The position numbers were made by a program, and so were the translations under genes. Shown here in pieces: positions 37,389 through 48,704 of a DNA stretch of 64,000 nt. A model generated the notes under the pieces. It did no database searches and was not told the origin of the DNA. It saw nothing but the letters and a program-made list of their open reading frames with translations. How positions within the stretch are numbered: the stretch's first letter is position 1; each line of letters starts with the position of its first letter. The DNA is from Hormiphora californensis. Lineage: Eukaryota > Ctenophora > Tentaculata > Cydippida > Pleurobrachiidae. Where the stretch lies: contig CM035350.1 in the NCBI GenBank assembly GCA_020137815.1, forward strand, positions 849,011 to 913,010. The letters are read 5' to 3'.

Positions 37389-39932
37389 CTAATGTCGGCC
37401 GGGTGCAGGCCACCGGTGTCTCCTCCTCATAACAGCTGGGAGGGTAGCTGCTTGGCGTACCACTGCCTCGGCGGCTCCCAGGAGGATGTCGGTGGGGTGC
37501 TCCGATACGGCCTTTTCCAGTAGGGTGAGGAAGAGTTGGAGCCCAAAGAACAGCCCCTTAACCCGCTTGGGGTTGGATCTCTTCCTATCTCCCCATAGTC
37601 CCCTATACCGTCTGACCTCCTTCCACGCGGTCAGTACTTCCCGGCAGCCGTTGGACAAGGCCGCGGATCTAGAAGCCAGGGATTGGCCTCCGGTGTGGTT
37701 GATCCGGTTGAGGGCCCTGTCCAAGGCTTGTTGGTGGGGTGTCAGGGCATCGGGGGGAAATACCCCCTCTCGGTCAAAGCGGTCTAGCCTGTGGTCCCAC
37801 CATCTCATCACCTGGTGGTGAGTCAGGTCCGGGCTGGTGAAGTTCAAGGCCAGGTCAGGGTCGGGAGGTGGGGCATGGTCCGGGTTGGGAGGTGGGGCTC
37901 CGTCCTCTCTGGGGCCCAGTCTCTCCCTGATATCCCTCCTCTCTGGTGCCTCTCCCTGTTGTTGAGGTGGCGGGGTGGCAGGTCGAGGAGCAACAGCGAC
38001 GGCAGCAGCAGCGGCAGCAGGGGGAGTCCTGTGTCGAGGGGCAGCATCAGCGGCGGCAGCAGGGGGTGCCCTGTTTGGCCCGATCCGGTGCCTCAGATCG
38101 TTGGGGTCAGCGGGCATGACTGGGGGGCGGTCACGGGTGTCAGGTGAACTGATCGGGGACCTCTCTCTCCTGCTCTCTTGGGTTGGAGGGGTGATGGGGC
38201 GGTGAGCGGCACCAGCTGGTGACCCGTCCCTAGGCCGGCTCCTCTCCGTCCAATTCTCCTGGGGTGGAGGGGCGATGGGGCGGTTAACAGGGGGAGGGGG
38301 CGGCGGTGGTGGGGCGCTAAATATGACGCCGTGTTGCGGGGGAATGGTGGGGTAGTGAGGGGCTTGGGGTGAAACCCAAGTCCCCTGGGTCCATTCCTGA
38401 GGGTGGTGGGCCACTGGGGGGAGATGGGGTGGAACCCAAGTCCTCTGGTCGAACTCCTGATGGTGAGGTCTGTAGGAGTGTTGGACCACCGGAGGGGGTG
38501 TCCCCCATCCTTGTCCCCAATCCTCCTGCTGTGGCTGGTACCAGGGCTGGTGGTTCATGGGAGGGGGTGGTGTCACCCTGCTCCTCTGGTACTCCTGGGG
38601 TGGAGCCATGAAGGGGCGGAACTCCACGGGATGGGGTGGTGTCACCCTGCTCCTCTGATACTCCTGGGGTGGAGCCATGAAGGGGCGGAATTCCACGGGA
38701 GGGGGTGGTGGTCTGCTCCTCATCCTCATGTTCTCCTGGGGTTGGGGGGCGGGGGGTCGGATAATGACGGGAGGGGGAGGTGGCGGCCTCACTGGTACCC
38801 TTCCCGCGGAGTGGAGGGGGGTGGAGGGGGAGTCACCCTTGTTGTAGGGGTGAAGTCGCCCCGGCCTCAAGGGCTTCAGGAGGTGCTGCACTTCTTGGTG
38901 CTGTCGAGCTCGCTCCTCTTTCTCCCTCGCCTCGCACTTCAGGAGGGCTGCCAGCTTCTCCTCGTGCAATCTCCTCACCGTGTCATACTCTGCCCTCCTA
39001 ATTTCGGTCTCCAGCTGCAGCTCCTCCACCCTGTTGTACTGCCTGGGGGCTAAGGGTGGTGGCTGCACGTAGAGGGGTGCAGGACCCGTCCTGGCCGGTG
39101 ACTCGAAGTTTGGGACGGGAAGGTCCGTCCCAGAGGAGGTGTCCATGGGAGTGTCCTGGACCGGTACAGTACGGGCCTCTTCCTGTTCACCTGTTCCGGG
39201 TGTAGGTGGGGCAGTCCTGGTGTCAGGAGCTGCCGTCCGGTCCGGAGCTGTGGCGGGGGTTGGTATGGCAGTCCTGGTGACAGGAGCAGTGGTGGGGGTA
39301 TGAATGACAGTCCTGGTGACAGGAGCTGTGGTGGGGGTAGGTTGGGCAGTCCTGGTGACAGGATCTGTGGCGGGGGTAGGTACGGCAGTCCTGGTGACAG
39401 GATCTGTGGCGGTGGTAGGTACGGCAGTCCTGGTGACAGGAGCTGAGACGGGGTCAGAGGAGGAGGTGGGCAACGCGGGAGGAACCGCGCTGGGGTCAAG
39501 CAGGATTGCTGCCTCCTCTTCTTCCGTTACCTCCATCACGATAGGGGTGTCCTCCCATCCTCTGGTGTCCAGGGGGGTGAGGGTGGAGGGGGGAGCGGTC
39601 CGAAACTCCTCTATCTCCGCCTCAGAGGGTTGGTGTGTTACTGACTCCCCCTTACGGAGAGCCTTCCTCTGTTTCCCCCGGAAGGACGACCCCGTAGTAG
39701 ATTCCTCCTCTGGTGCTTCCTCCACGGCCTCTACTACTTTGGCCTGGTTGTCGATCTGGAGGGTCTGGCGGAGGTGGATGCCCCGAAGCCACCAGTTGGT
39801 GTAAACTAGGGATCTCTGAGGGGGGATATGGGTGACCGGGGCACGCGTGACGGGGGGTGACTCACCGGGTAAATGGGTTCCGTGGCGAGCTCCGGGGCCT
39901 CCAGCGGCGTTGGGTGACACAGGTAGATACAA
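37389..39932 (-). CDS. proline-rich protein of the LTR element (gag-position, unrecognised)
   Basis: An uninterrupted 847-codon frame starting inside the 5' LTR; a downstream Met may be the real start. N-terminal part is acidic. Then come tandem PVTRTAVPTPATD-type repeats (residues about 165-240) and a coiled segment VEELQLETEIRRAEYDTVRR. A long Pro/Arg-rich region follows with a duplicated VEFRPFMAPPQEYQRSRVTP and poly-Pro/Ala runs. The C-terminal 170 residues are globular and helical (HHQVMRWWDHRLDRFD, GLFFGLQLFLTLLEKAV). By position it corresponds to gag, but I see no zinc knuckle or major homology region, so function is open. Confidence 0.6.
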   Translation of the reverse strand: MYLPVSPNAAGGPGARHGTHLPGESPPVTRAPVTHIPPQRSLVYTNWWLRGIHLRQTLQIDNQAKVVEAVEEAPEEESTTGSSFRGKQRKALRKGESVTHQPSEAEIEEFRTAPPSTLTPLDTRGWEDTPIVMEVTEEEEAAILLDPSAVPPALPTSSSDPVSAPVTRTAVPTTATDPVTRTAVPTPATDPVTRTAQPTPTTAPVTRTVIHTPTTAPVTRTAIPTPATAPDRTAAPDTRTAPPTPGTGEQEEARTVPVQDTPMDTSSGTDLPVPNFESPARTGPAPLYVQPPPLAPRQYNRVEELQLETEIRRAEYDTVRRLHEEKLAALLKCEAREKEERARQHQEVQHLLKPLRPGRLHPYNKGDSPSTPLHSAGRVPVRPPPPPPVIIRPPAPQPQENMRMRSRPPPPPVEFRPFMAPPQEYQRSRVTPPHPVEFRPFMAPPQEYQRSRVTPPPPMNHQPWYQPQQEDWGQGWGTPPPVVQHSYRPHHQEFDQRTWVPPHLPPVAHHPQEWTQGTWVSPQAPHYPTIPPQHGVIFSAPPPPPPPPVNRPIAPPPQENWTERSRPRDGSPAGAAHRPITPPTQESRRERSPISSPDTRDRPPVMPADPNDLRHRIGPNRAPPAAAADAAPRHRTPPAAAAAAVAVAPRPATPPPQQQGEAPERRDIRERLGPREDGAPPPNPDHAPPPDPDLALNFTSPDLTHHQVMRWWDHRLDRFDREGVFPPDALTPHQQALDRALNRINHTGGQSLASRSAALSNGCREVLTAWKEVRRYRGLWGDRKRSNPKRVKGLFFGLQLFLTLLEKAVSEHPTDILLGAAEAVVRQAATLPAVMRRRHRWPAPGRH

Positions 39933-40223
39933 ACAACCGGATATGGGAGTGCGGATGAATGAGGGGTTCCCGAGGGGATGGCGTGAGTCCTATCTGGGTG
40001 ATATGGGAACTCGAGATGCCGCGGGAAAAAGTGTGTAGAAGAAGTGCCGATCTCGAGTTCTTCCGGGAGCACGACCATCCCAACCGCCCAACTCGGACCG
40101 TCAAAACGGCCGAATTGCGCGGCTCAAATGCCCGGCGCCCAGAATGCATCGTAGTGTGGCAATCTCCGCGCGCTACGTAGAAATGGAGAAAAAAGCGGGG
40201 GATTGCCACGCCACGATACACCA
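39797..40223 (-). repeat. 5' LTR
   Basis: 427-bp copy on the upstream side of the minus-strand element; contains the start of the long internal frame. Confidence 0.85.
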
Positions 40224-41490
40224 TCTCAAGGGCTGCAGACGGGGTGGCACTAAGCAGCCGCATTGCAGCTCCAACTCTCCCTGTGAACATCATACGGGCA
40301 AAGCCCTTTCTGTTCTCCGATGCTGTAGTTTTGGGTAATCTGGACTGAATGACCGTGCACTCGGATAGTAAAGTGTCAAAATCACCGGCTTGCCAGAGAG
40401 GTAAACGTCTGAGTAGGGCAGCTGAATGTTCGGCTGGTTTAGACTTTTTACCAGGGTTTTGCAACAGGAGAGGACCCATGAGATGGATGGCGGTCAGAGC
40501 AACACTCTCAAGGCCAGAAGAAGAGTTCCATTCCTTGATGAGCCGGGTGCATTCAGTTATAAACTGCTTGCCGGAACTTCCGGAAGGAAGCTTGAAAAGG
40601 TTGGGACGGAAAGTGGAAATAGAGACGAGGAGGCGTGAGAAGGAATCAGAAAGAGCTAGGCCTGACAGCTTACCCCATGATGTCTTGAGGGGAGCTGCAG
40701 GTATAAAGTTAGGAAGCCTAATACAGCTGGGACAGTACCAGTCAGGTTTGGCAGTAACTTTGGCATAGTCTGAGTCCGGGATACCAACACACTTTAAATG
40801 GAACCAACCGTTACAATTGTCACAAGCTACACAGGGGATGTCATCTTCTTCGTACAAGTAGACATTACATGCTGGGCAGTTGTAGCGTGGATCCGAGGAC
40901 GAGGAAGGGGGAACGCTGGTCTTGTTCGTTCTCCTCTTCAAACCTTTCGTCATCACTATACCTAACCGACCGCGAGGGCCGGGTTGGAAGAGATCTCAAA
41001 TTAATTTGTTTAAAGTAGTGTTGAAAAGTTTGAAACTATTGCTAGTTTTGACTCTGACGACAGTGAAAAGTATACAACAGCCATCCGCGCGCAAGAACCA
41101 AACGAAGCTTTTTGGTGTGATTGGGTTTGGTGCTTCGAAAGAATTCTTTCGAAGATCTTGGTGTGATCGCGCCCTGAATTGGCTTTCAAGTTTCAACTTC
41201 AAAAAAAACAGTTTACATTTTACCAATCGCTAGGGGCGTGCGTGGTGTACCAGGAGTGGTGAATTATGCAGCCATTCTTTATTGTGTCTCTACCTCTTTT
41301 CTCCGTGTCCTATCGCAATATAGGTACCTATGGTACACCCGCACACTTGTTCCTTTTCATCTTTAGTTTACATTTTACTCATTAGCTTTCCCAGGCTTTC
41401 TTTACATTGTTGAGTAGTATTGTTAGATTTGGTTTTAACTCTTACACATTCTATCACCTAGGGATGAGTATGCCACGCTGAACAAGTCTT

Positions 41491-43032
<1,542 letters not shown>

Positions 43033-43381
43033 GTGAGTGACAACTTGATTCTCAGTAGTCAGTAGTTTCAAGTTTAGAAAGGCCCAATTTTGGTGCATTT
43101 TACTTTTCATTTCCCAGGGTGATTTGTCTCCCGTTATATTTTATAGCCCATTTCTTCCTTGCTCACTTTTATCAAACTGATTGGCGCTTCCAGTCCCACT
43201 TCAAATTACACAATCACATTTCATACCGCATTACGCATAACCCCATGTTGCATTTTACACCAGCCTATAATAATGGAGCCTATAATAATGGAGTTAATAA
43301 CAAAATGTGGTCGGCATTACCCTCTCTCCAACTATACAAAATTTAATACAATCCTCTGTTTAGCTTGGTTTGGTAGGAGTA

Positions 43382-44006
43382 AAGTTGGATTTTTGAAGTT
43401 GTCACCCCCCCCCCCTTTTCATGTGCGGCGTTGTATTTGTGCGTGACAGCCCCCACTTGCTTTACTTGCTCTCACTTTTCGGCAAAAAGCCGCATATCAT
43501 TGTTATGTTCTAACCCTCCTTTACATTTGTAAAGACTGTGTTTCGCGGGCGGGGCGTGCGAAACACAGTCTAGCTAGGCAAGCATATGATCGGAAAGACC
43601 ATAATTTTGTGAGTCCGTAAAAATTTTGTTTGACGAAACTGGTCAACAAAACAAAGGCGTGAGAGCCAAAACAAGTTTCCGGCGTGCCACCCAGGGGTGA
43701 CAACTTCAAAAAATCTTCACTTGCCACTAAGCAGCCAACTAAAGTTGGATTTTTTGAAGTTGTCAGCCCTGGGTGGCGCGCAAGTTTTTATTTGCACGCT
43801 GGAAACTTGTTGGAGACTTGTTTTGGCTCTCACGCCTTTGTTTCTTGACCAATTTCGTCAAACAAACTTTTACGGACTCACAAAATTATGCTCTTTCCAA
43901 TGATATGCGGCTTTTTGCCGAAAAGTGACAGCATGTGGGGGCTGTCACACGCAAACACGACGCCGCACATGAAAAAGGGGGTGACAACTTCAAAAACATC
44001 CGACTT
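43382..44006. mobile_element. 625-bp foldback element (TA target site)
   Basis: Ends AAGTTGGATTTTTGAAGTTG and complement (CAACTTCAAAAACATCCGAC TT) with TA at both flanks. Near the centre (43684-43790) a second inverted pair of the same terminal sequence occurs around AGCCAACTAAAGTTGG. Arms include GTGGGGGCTGTCAC. No coding. Confidence 0.75.
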
Positions 44007-44177
44007 TACAGCTGATGGCACCATTATAATGATAATAATGTGTTGGTAAAAGACACGGAGGGAGAATCATGTGTTTAGCATTGGTTCTATTCATTCTATC
44101 CCCTCACTACCGTGTGAGAATTGTTACACCCCACCATGTACTTCAGTACAGCTCCAATTTACACCTGTCTCCCATCT

Positions 44178-44178
44178 A

Positions 44179-44247
<69 letters not shown>
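44178..44247. repeat. (CT)n microsatellite
   Basis: Pure CT repeat. Confidence 0.95.
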
Positions 44248-44251
<4 letters not shown>

Positions 44252-45039
44252 AAAACCTGTCTCCATTAGCTGCAGTAGTTGTTGTTTTTCGGAGTTCCCT
44301 CTGGTGTATTGCACTTGACAGGTCCTGCACTGCACACACAGTTGTAGTTGTAGTCTAGGTGACATGTAAAAAGGAGCACTGTGTTGTTGAGTAGGGACGA
44401 AATACATTGCTGAATATGACAGTTTTACCAATTAGACTTCTACTATCAGACGGTTCTACAATATATTTTCATGTTGTAGAATGTAATAATATTGTGGCAT
44501 ATAATGCTACTCCCAGGTCATATTTGATATAGTGCTACTCTGTGACGTATGCAGTACACTCTTGTTGGTTCCCTTGGCTGATTGATTGTGTTTTTCTTCC
44601 TCTTGTATACACCACAACTCTCTGTCTTTAGACACATGACCGACATGTAGTAGATATTGACGCGTTTTTCCGACAGACCACCAGTGATTGCACAACCCTC
44701 TCTCTCCAGTAGAAAACAGCCAGCTGATTTAGAATTTGATCTTCTGGGCCAGATGTTGTGGCCTATAATGTGGTTGGATGTGTGAAGTTGAATAGGCATT
44801 ATCTCTGTGATTCATAGAGATCTCACATTTTAGCAGCTGTGTCACGTCCATTGATCAAAAACTTTTAAAAAAAACTCAAGTGTTAAATCTACCAATTTTA
44901 AAAAGTAGTCAGATGTGTCTTTAACCTACCGAACCCTCACAAATGTATCCTTTTAATGCACTTTTTGTGGTCCTAGTGTTTCTTCTAATGTGATTCGTGC
45001 GTTCTACTTTGTCCCAGCCCTTGCTTTTAAAGTGCTAGA

Positions 45040-45226
45040 GTGCACCGATTCAGAATTGGATAAGATTGTTGTAGGTAGAAAGATGATTGAACCCGTAGTA
45101 ACAAAATTATCTCAACAATAAATTGGTCTTTTGAGAGCGGGAAAAGACAAAATGCTCGAAGAGCTATTCTCTACTACCTACAACAATCTTGTCCAATTCT
45201 GAATCGGTCCACTCCACGCTAAAAGT
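45040..45226. repeat. inverted repeat, about 48-bp arms
   Basis: AGTGCACCGATTCAGAATTG plus GATAAGATTGTTGTAGGTAG is mirrored at 45174-45226, with a loop of about 90 bp. Small MITE-like element; no clear target duplication. Confidence 0.7.
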
Positions 45227-46012
45227 GCTTGCTATCAACTATTTTGTATATCCCATCCCCTATATTTTATGTGGCCTGCATTGCATATATGTTTGTTGAT
45301 TGTTCTCCTATAACATGAGTGTACTGCAGTCAATGGTCCCTTCTTGACTTTACTGCATCAATTTTCACTGTCTACCCAAATCTCCTAAGCCCTCTGGTGA
45401 TTTTATCAATCTCTCCAGACACATACACCACTATATTAGTTTGCTATATACCATCAGGAGATATTGAACTCCATCTAGACTCATGACGATATATGGAGGA
45501 GAGATATTTATTGGTAGTTTTATTGTCGAGGGAACCACATTATATTGGGCAACTCATGGTTTACGATGTCTTTATATTCACTTTGTTTTTGTCGAGTTCT
45601 AATCCTCCTTTACATGTGGGGTGCGGTGAAACAGGGTCGAGCAAAGCAACTTTGTTTAAGTGATCGATTTAACCGGCCTACTACCGTACATTTCAAATCT
45701 GTCAAAAAGTTCTTTGCAGCTATAATTGAGGGCACCTTTCTGTACTTTGAAACATAAAGACCCTCTCTAGTGCGGAACTGCTTCCAAGAACACTTCTCCA
45801 TTAGCAGGGGTTTCTTTCTGGTGTTCTCTAAAGCTCTTTAAAGCGACAAATTCCTGCCCCAAGCAGCCCTACTACACCCCCGTAATTACCTTTCCATCAT
45901 TCTCTTTGAGTAATGCCTTCGTGTCCGGGTCGCATTGCCATTAGTATTGGTTGAAATATAGTTAACTCAATTGAGGAACCCTAGTTGAATCAAGGGGGTA
46001 TATTTCTTGTTT

Positions 46013-46107
46013 CTTCAAGAGTGTTCAATATCGAGGTCCCGAAAGCAGCATAGAATAGCATTCTATGCTGCTCTGGAACCACCTCGATATTGAGCACTCT
46101 TGAAGAG
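46013..46107. repeat. short hairpin repeat
   Basis: TCTTCAAGAGTGTTCAATAT plus CGAGGT pairs with ACCTCGATATTGAGCACTCT plus TGAAGA; the centre AGCAGCATAGAATAGCATTC also folds back. Confidence 0.75.
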
Positions 46108-46261
46108 GGAGTTCCTCCCTCTTGATAGAACATTGTTCACTGTCATCCCTAGATCTGATCCAGTTGTTGTGTAACAGAGCCTCCTGGGGGACTAATGCCC
46201 AGCGTGGTTTATAACTGAAAGGTGGCATATAGTGACCTGACACTCACACGAGCCTTAGCTA

Positions 46262-46460
<199 letters not shown>

Positions 46461-46944
46461 TCTATCTGTTTATCACCTCTACCACTATAATAGTGCCCTC
46501 TTCTATCATCTTACTCTCTTTCGGTCACGTTGGCGTCACGTTCCTTTTCATTCTTCTTTTACCTCCCGAATATATTTCTAGGCTTCAGCAACAAGTCTGC
46601 AATATATGTTACGCTTTGTAAGAATTAATTATCTGAGTCAATAGTTTAGCCTCAATTAGGTTCGCCTTTATGTATCTCATAGAAATAGTTATAAAATATC
46701 ATTGTCGCTCTCATCTTTGATGAGAACTTGAAACATTTCTTGATGAGATCAATTTGAGGCTAATGAAGCCATTATAATCTCTCAGTCTACAGGTGCATAG
46801 TATTAGATTTCACTCATTTGACAGTCCAATTGATCTCTACGTGAAATTGAAATTGACTTTATTGATAAGAAAGAAGTTCTCATTTCTTTTATTTCTCAAG
46901 TTTACAATCCACTGAATACCCAGATATAGTGTTGCTGCTACAAG

Positions 46945-48188
46945 ATGAGTAACTCCTCAGGAATCTACACCGCTACCCCCTTCATCTTCTCTACCTTGTC
47001 CCTGTGTTGTTTCCTATTCGGAGTGGTGGGAAGTGCCATTTCCCTCCTTTACTTCCTTGACAAGTTCAGACATAAGAAGAACTCCAGTACCCTGTTGTTC
47101 ATTCTAATGAACATCTCGGATGGCACGATCTGTTTCCTGATTCTCTTCGTAGGTATATCAGAGATCATGAGTATGTCTGGGAGCTCCACCAGCCTCTTTA
47201 CCTGCCAGTGGTTCTGTGATTTGTGGGGTGTGTGTTGGTATGTGGCGGCTAGGATGTCTATATTCTTCATCGCATTTCTCTCCATCTCCCGGACCTGGGT
47301 AGTGATCCATCCCCTGGCAGTGATAGAGAAGAGGAAGATACTGGGTACAAGTGGGGTCTATCTTGCCCTCATGTTGGCACAACAAACCTTTGTGTTCTGG
47401 CTGGGTAAGCACTACTCCTACGAGCGGGGCCATGGTCACTGTGCTATTGACCCCTTTGAGGTGTTCCCCCCTCACTCTGCTGACGAGGGGATCATCACCA
47501 TGGATACAAAGATATTCTTCGTGGTGTTTGTCATTGTTGAGAACGTCTTCCCCTGGGTCCTGGTTGTATTGAGCTGCTTCATCACTATCAGATCGCTACG
47601 GAGGAGCAGGATCATCCAGCACCAGTACCGGACCAGGGTAGAGGGGAGGTTAGGGACGGGGAGAGGGTGCAGGTGTGGGTGTGCCTGGACTATGAGTTGT
47701 GGGGGACAGTGGTACGTGTGGCTGGTCCAGTACCTGAGGTGTGGAGGGGGTGACGATACTGCGAGGGAGGGGGAGGAAACTGTAACACAGTTCAGGGGTC
47801 ACGGGGTCTTCAATCAGGACTGTAAGAAGACAGCTACAGTGACAATCCTAGTGCTGACAATAGTATACCTGATTCTAAATACCTTCTCTATAGTTATCTA
47901 TATCTTGGACTCAGTTGAGATCTTCTCCGATGATGTGATAAGACTGTACAGTAACATATCGGAGGATGAACTAGGAGTTATACTAATGGTGGCCTGGCTC
48001 CATACTATATCTCTCAACAGTATGAGCAATGTGGCGGTGTATTTCTGTAGGTTAACATCACTCAGAGAGTACACTGTAAGCCTCTTCACCAGAGGACATG
48101 TGCTGAATGAGCCCTCTGTGGTGGTCCAGCAGCCACATAATGTTCAGAGGAGTACCCTGTTGGATCCCAGTCTGATTACTATACTGTG

Positions 48189-48189
<1 letters not shown>
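46945..48189 (+). CDS. seven-transmembrane receptor, rhodopsin-like (class A) GPCR, single exon
   Basis: One open frame of 414 codons. N-terminus MSNSSG carries an N-glycosylation site. TM1 is FLFGVVGSAISLLYFL and TM2 ILMNISDGTICFLILF. The extracellular Cys (FTCQWFCDLW) precedes TM3, which ends SISRTWVVIHPLA, in place of the usual DRY. TM4 is GVYLALMLAQQTFVFWL and TM5 FVVFVIVENVFPWVLVVLSC. The third intracellular loop is long and basic/Gly-rich (GRGCRCGCAW). TM6 is TATVTILVLTIVYLILNTF. TM7 contains SLNSMSNVAVYF, matching the NPxxY region as NSxxN. Ligand unknown. Small orphan-type receptors of this kind are common in invertebrates. It lies on the same strand between the coiled-coil and kinesin-like exons, so it may sit in an intron. 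A (GA)n tract starts right at the stop. Confidence 0.8.
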
Positions 48190-48352
<163 letters not shown>

Positions 48353-48704
48353 CGTACGTGTGTTTTGCTGTTGATGGTGTGTGTACTGTATTTGATGTCT
48401 TATATCTTGCATGCAAAAATGTGTAGTAAAGTGCAGCAAAATCTCTGCCTCAAATTAACTGAATTTCATCTCATGATATGACTCATTTGGTAATAAAATT
48501 CCCCCTCTGCGCTAGCTCACAATAATAGGGGTGACTTCGTAACCAAATGACTCATTGGGTAACGATGAATGCGAAAATTATACTCCATGCCTTCTCGATG
48601 TGTCACTTTGTTCCAATTAAAATCATGTCATATCACTCGCAATATTACCCCATGTCTCCCCATCCATTAAGATGTCTTCATTATGACGAGATTCTCACCC
48701 CCTG
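48353..48704. other. intergenic or intronic spacer
   Basis: AT-rich, contains AATAAAATT-type sequence (48491) that could serve the GPCR 3' end. No exon supported. Confidence 0.4.

Larger units (their letters stand above)
36305..40223 (-). mobile_element. LTR retrotransposon, non-autonomous, with apparently identical LTRs
   Basis: Two direct repeats of 427 bp, 36305-36731 and 39797-40223, beginning TGGTGTAAACTAGGG and ending GATACACCA on the plus strand (TG...CA). TCTC flanks both ends (36301-36304, 40224-40227), a 4-bp duplication. I see no difference between the LTRs. Just inside the right LTR, minus-strand TGGTGGCTTCGGGGCA could be a tRNA primer-binding site, which sets the orientation as minus. 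The interior encodes one long protein and no recognisable protease, RT or integrase. Confidence 0.88.
32645..40956 (-). pseudogene. PHD finger - reverse transcriptase - zinc/restriction-like nuclease gene, split by two insertions
   Basis: Three segments: 40956-40228 (about 243 codons), 36304-35236 (about 355) and 33944-32645 (about 430, TAA). Segment 1 starts with a C4HC3 PHD finger (CPACN ... CDNCNGWFHLKC ... WYCPSC, residues about 25-80) and the region before the RT. Segment 2 holds RT motifs: LIALDKNPGVRPIG, LLADARNAFNVLNRE, SEGTTQGCNIASPF and the catalytic FYADDGAAAG. Segment 3 finishes the RT thumb, then has a CACG...EHCLSC...RHNQIRD zinc-type motif and a nuclease-like core with DEARLDVSARG and LFLDVRIF. 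The insertions lie at 36305-40223 and 33945-35235. Each is bounded by a target duplication, and the frame would continue across a simple excision, so the copy was recently intact. As it stands it is broken. Confidence 0.85.
32456..41174 (-). mobile_element. TIR-bounded reverse-transcriptase element, interrupted by two later insertions
   Basis: The two ends are inverted copies over about 85 bp. The left begins GGGCGCGATCACACCAAGAT at 32456 and the right is its complement ending at 41174. Each TIR contains the 22-bp perfect palindrome around GAAAGAATTCTTTC. The host repeat TGA flanks both ends (32453-32455, 41175-41177), a 3-bp target duplication. The single gene runs minus-strand from about 220 bp inside the right end to about 190 bp inside the left end, so it fills the element. 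Subtracting the LTR element and the foldback insertion leaves about 3.5 kb. TIRs and a 3-bp duplication are DNA-transposon features, yet the only gene is a reverse transcriptase; I know no named family with this arrangement. Confidence 0.8.

Noticed and set aside
37486-39804. Long plus-strand frames opposite the LTR-element protein
   Set aside because: Shadows of the GC-rich minus-strand frame; rich in Gly/Val/Trp repeats mirroring Pro repeats.
36305-40223. Endogenous retrovirus with envelope
   Set aside because: No pol or env frames; one gag-position protein only, so a non-autonomous LTR retrotransposon is the better call.
32456-41174. Polinton/Maverick or other large DNA virus-like element
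   Set aside because: No DNA polymerase B, integrase, ATPase or capsid genes; the only outer gene is the PHD-RT-nuclease.
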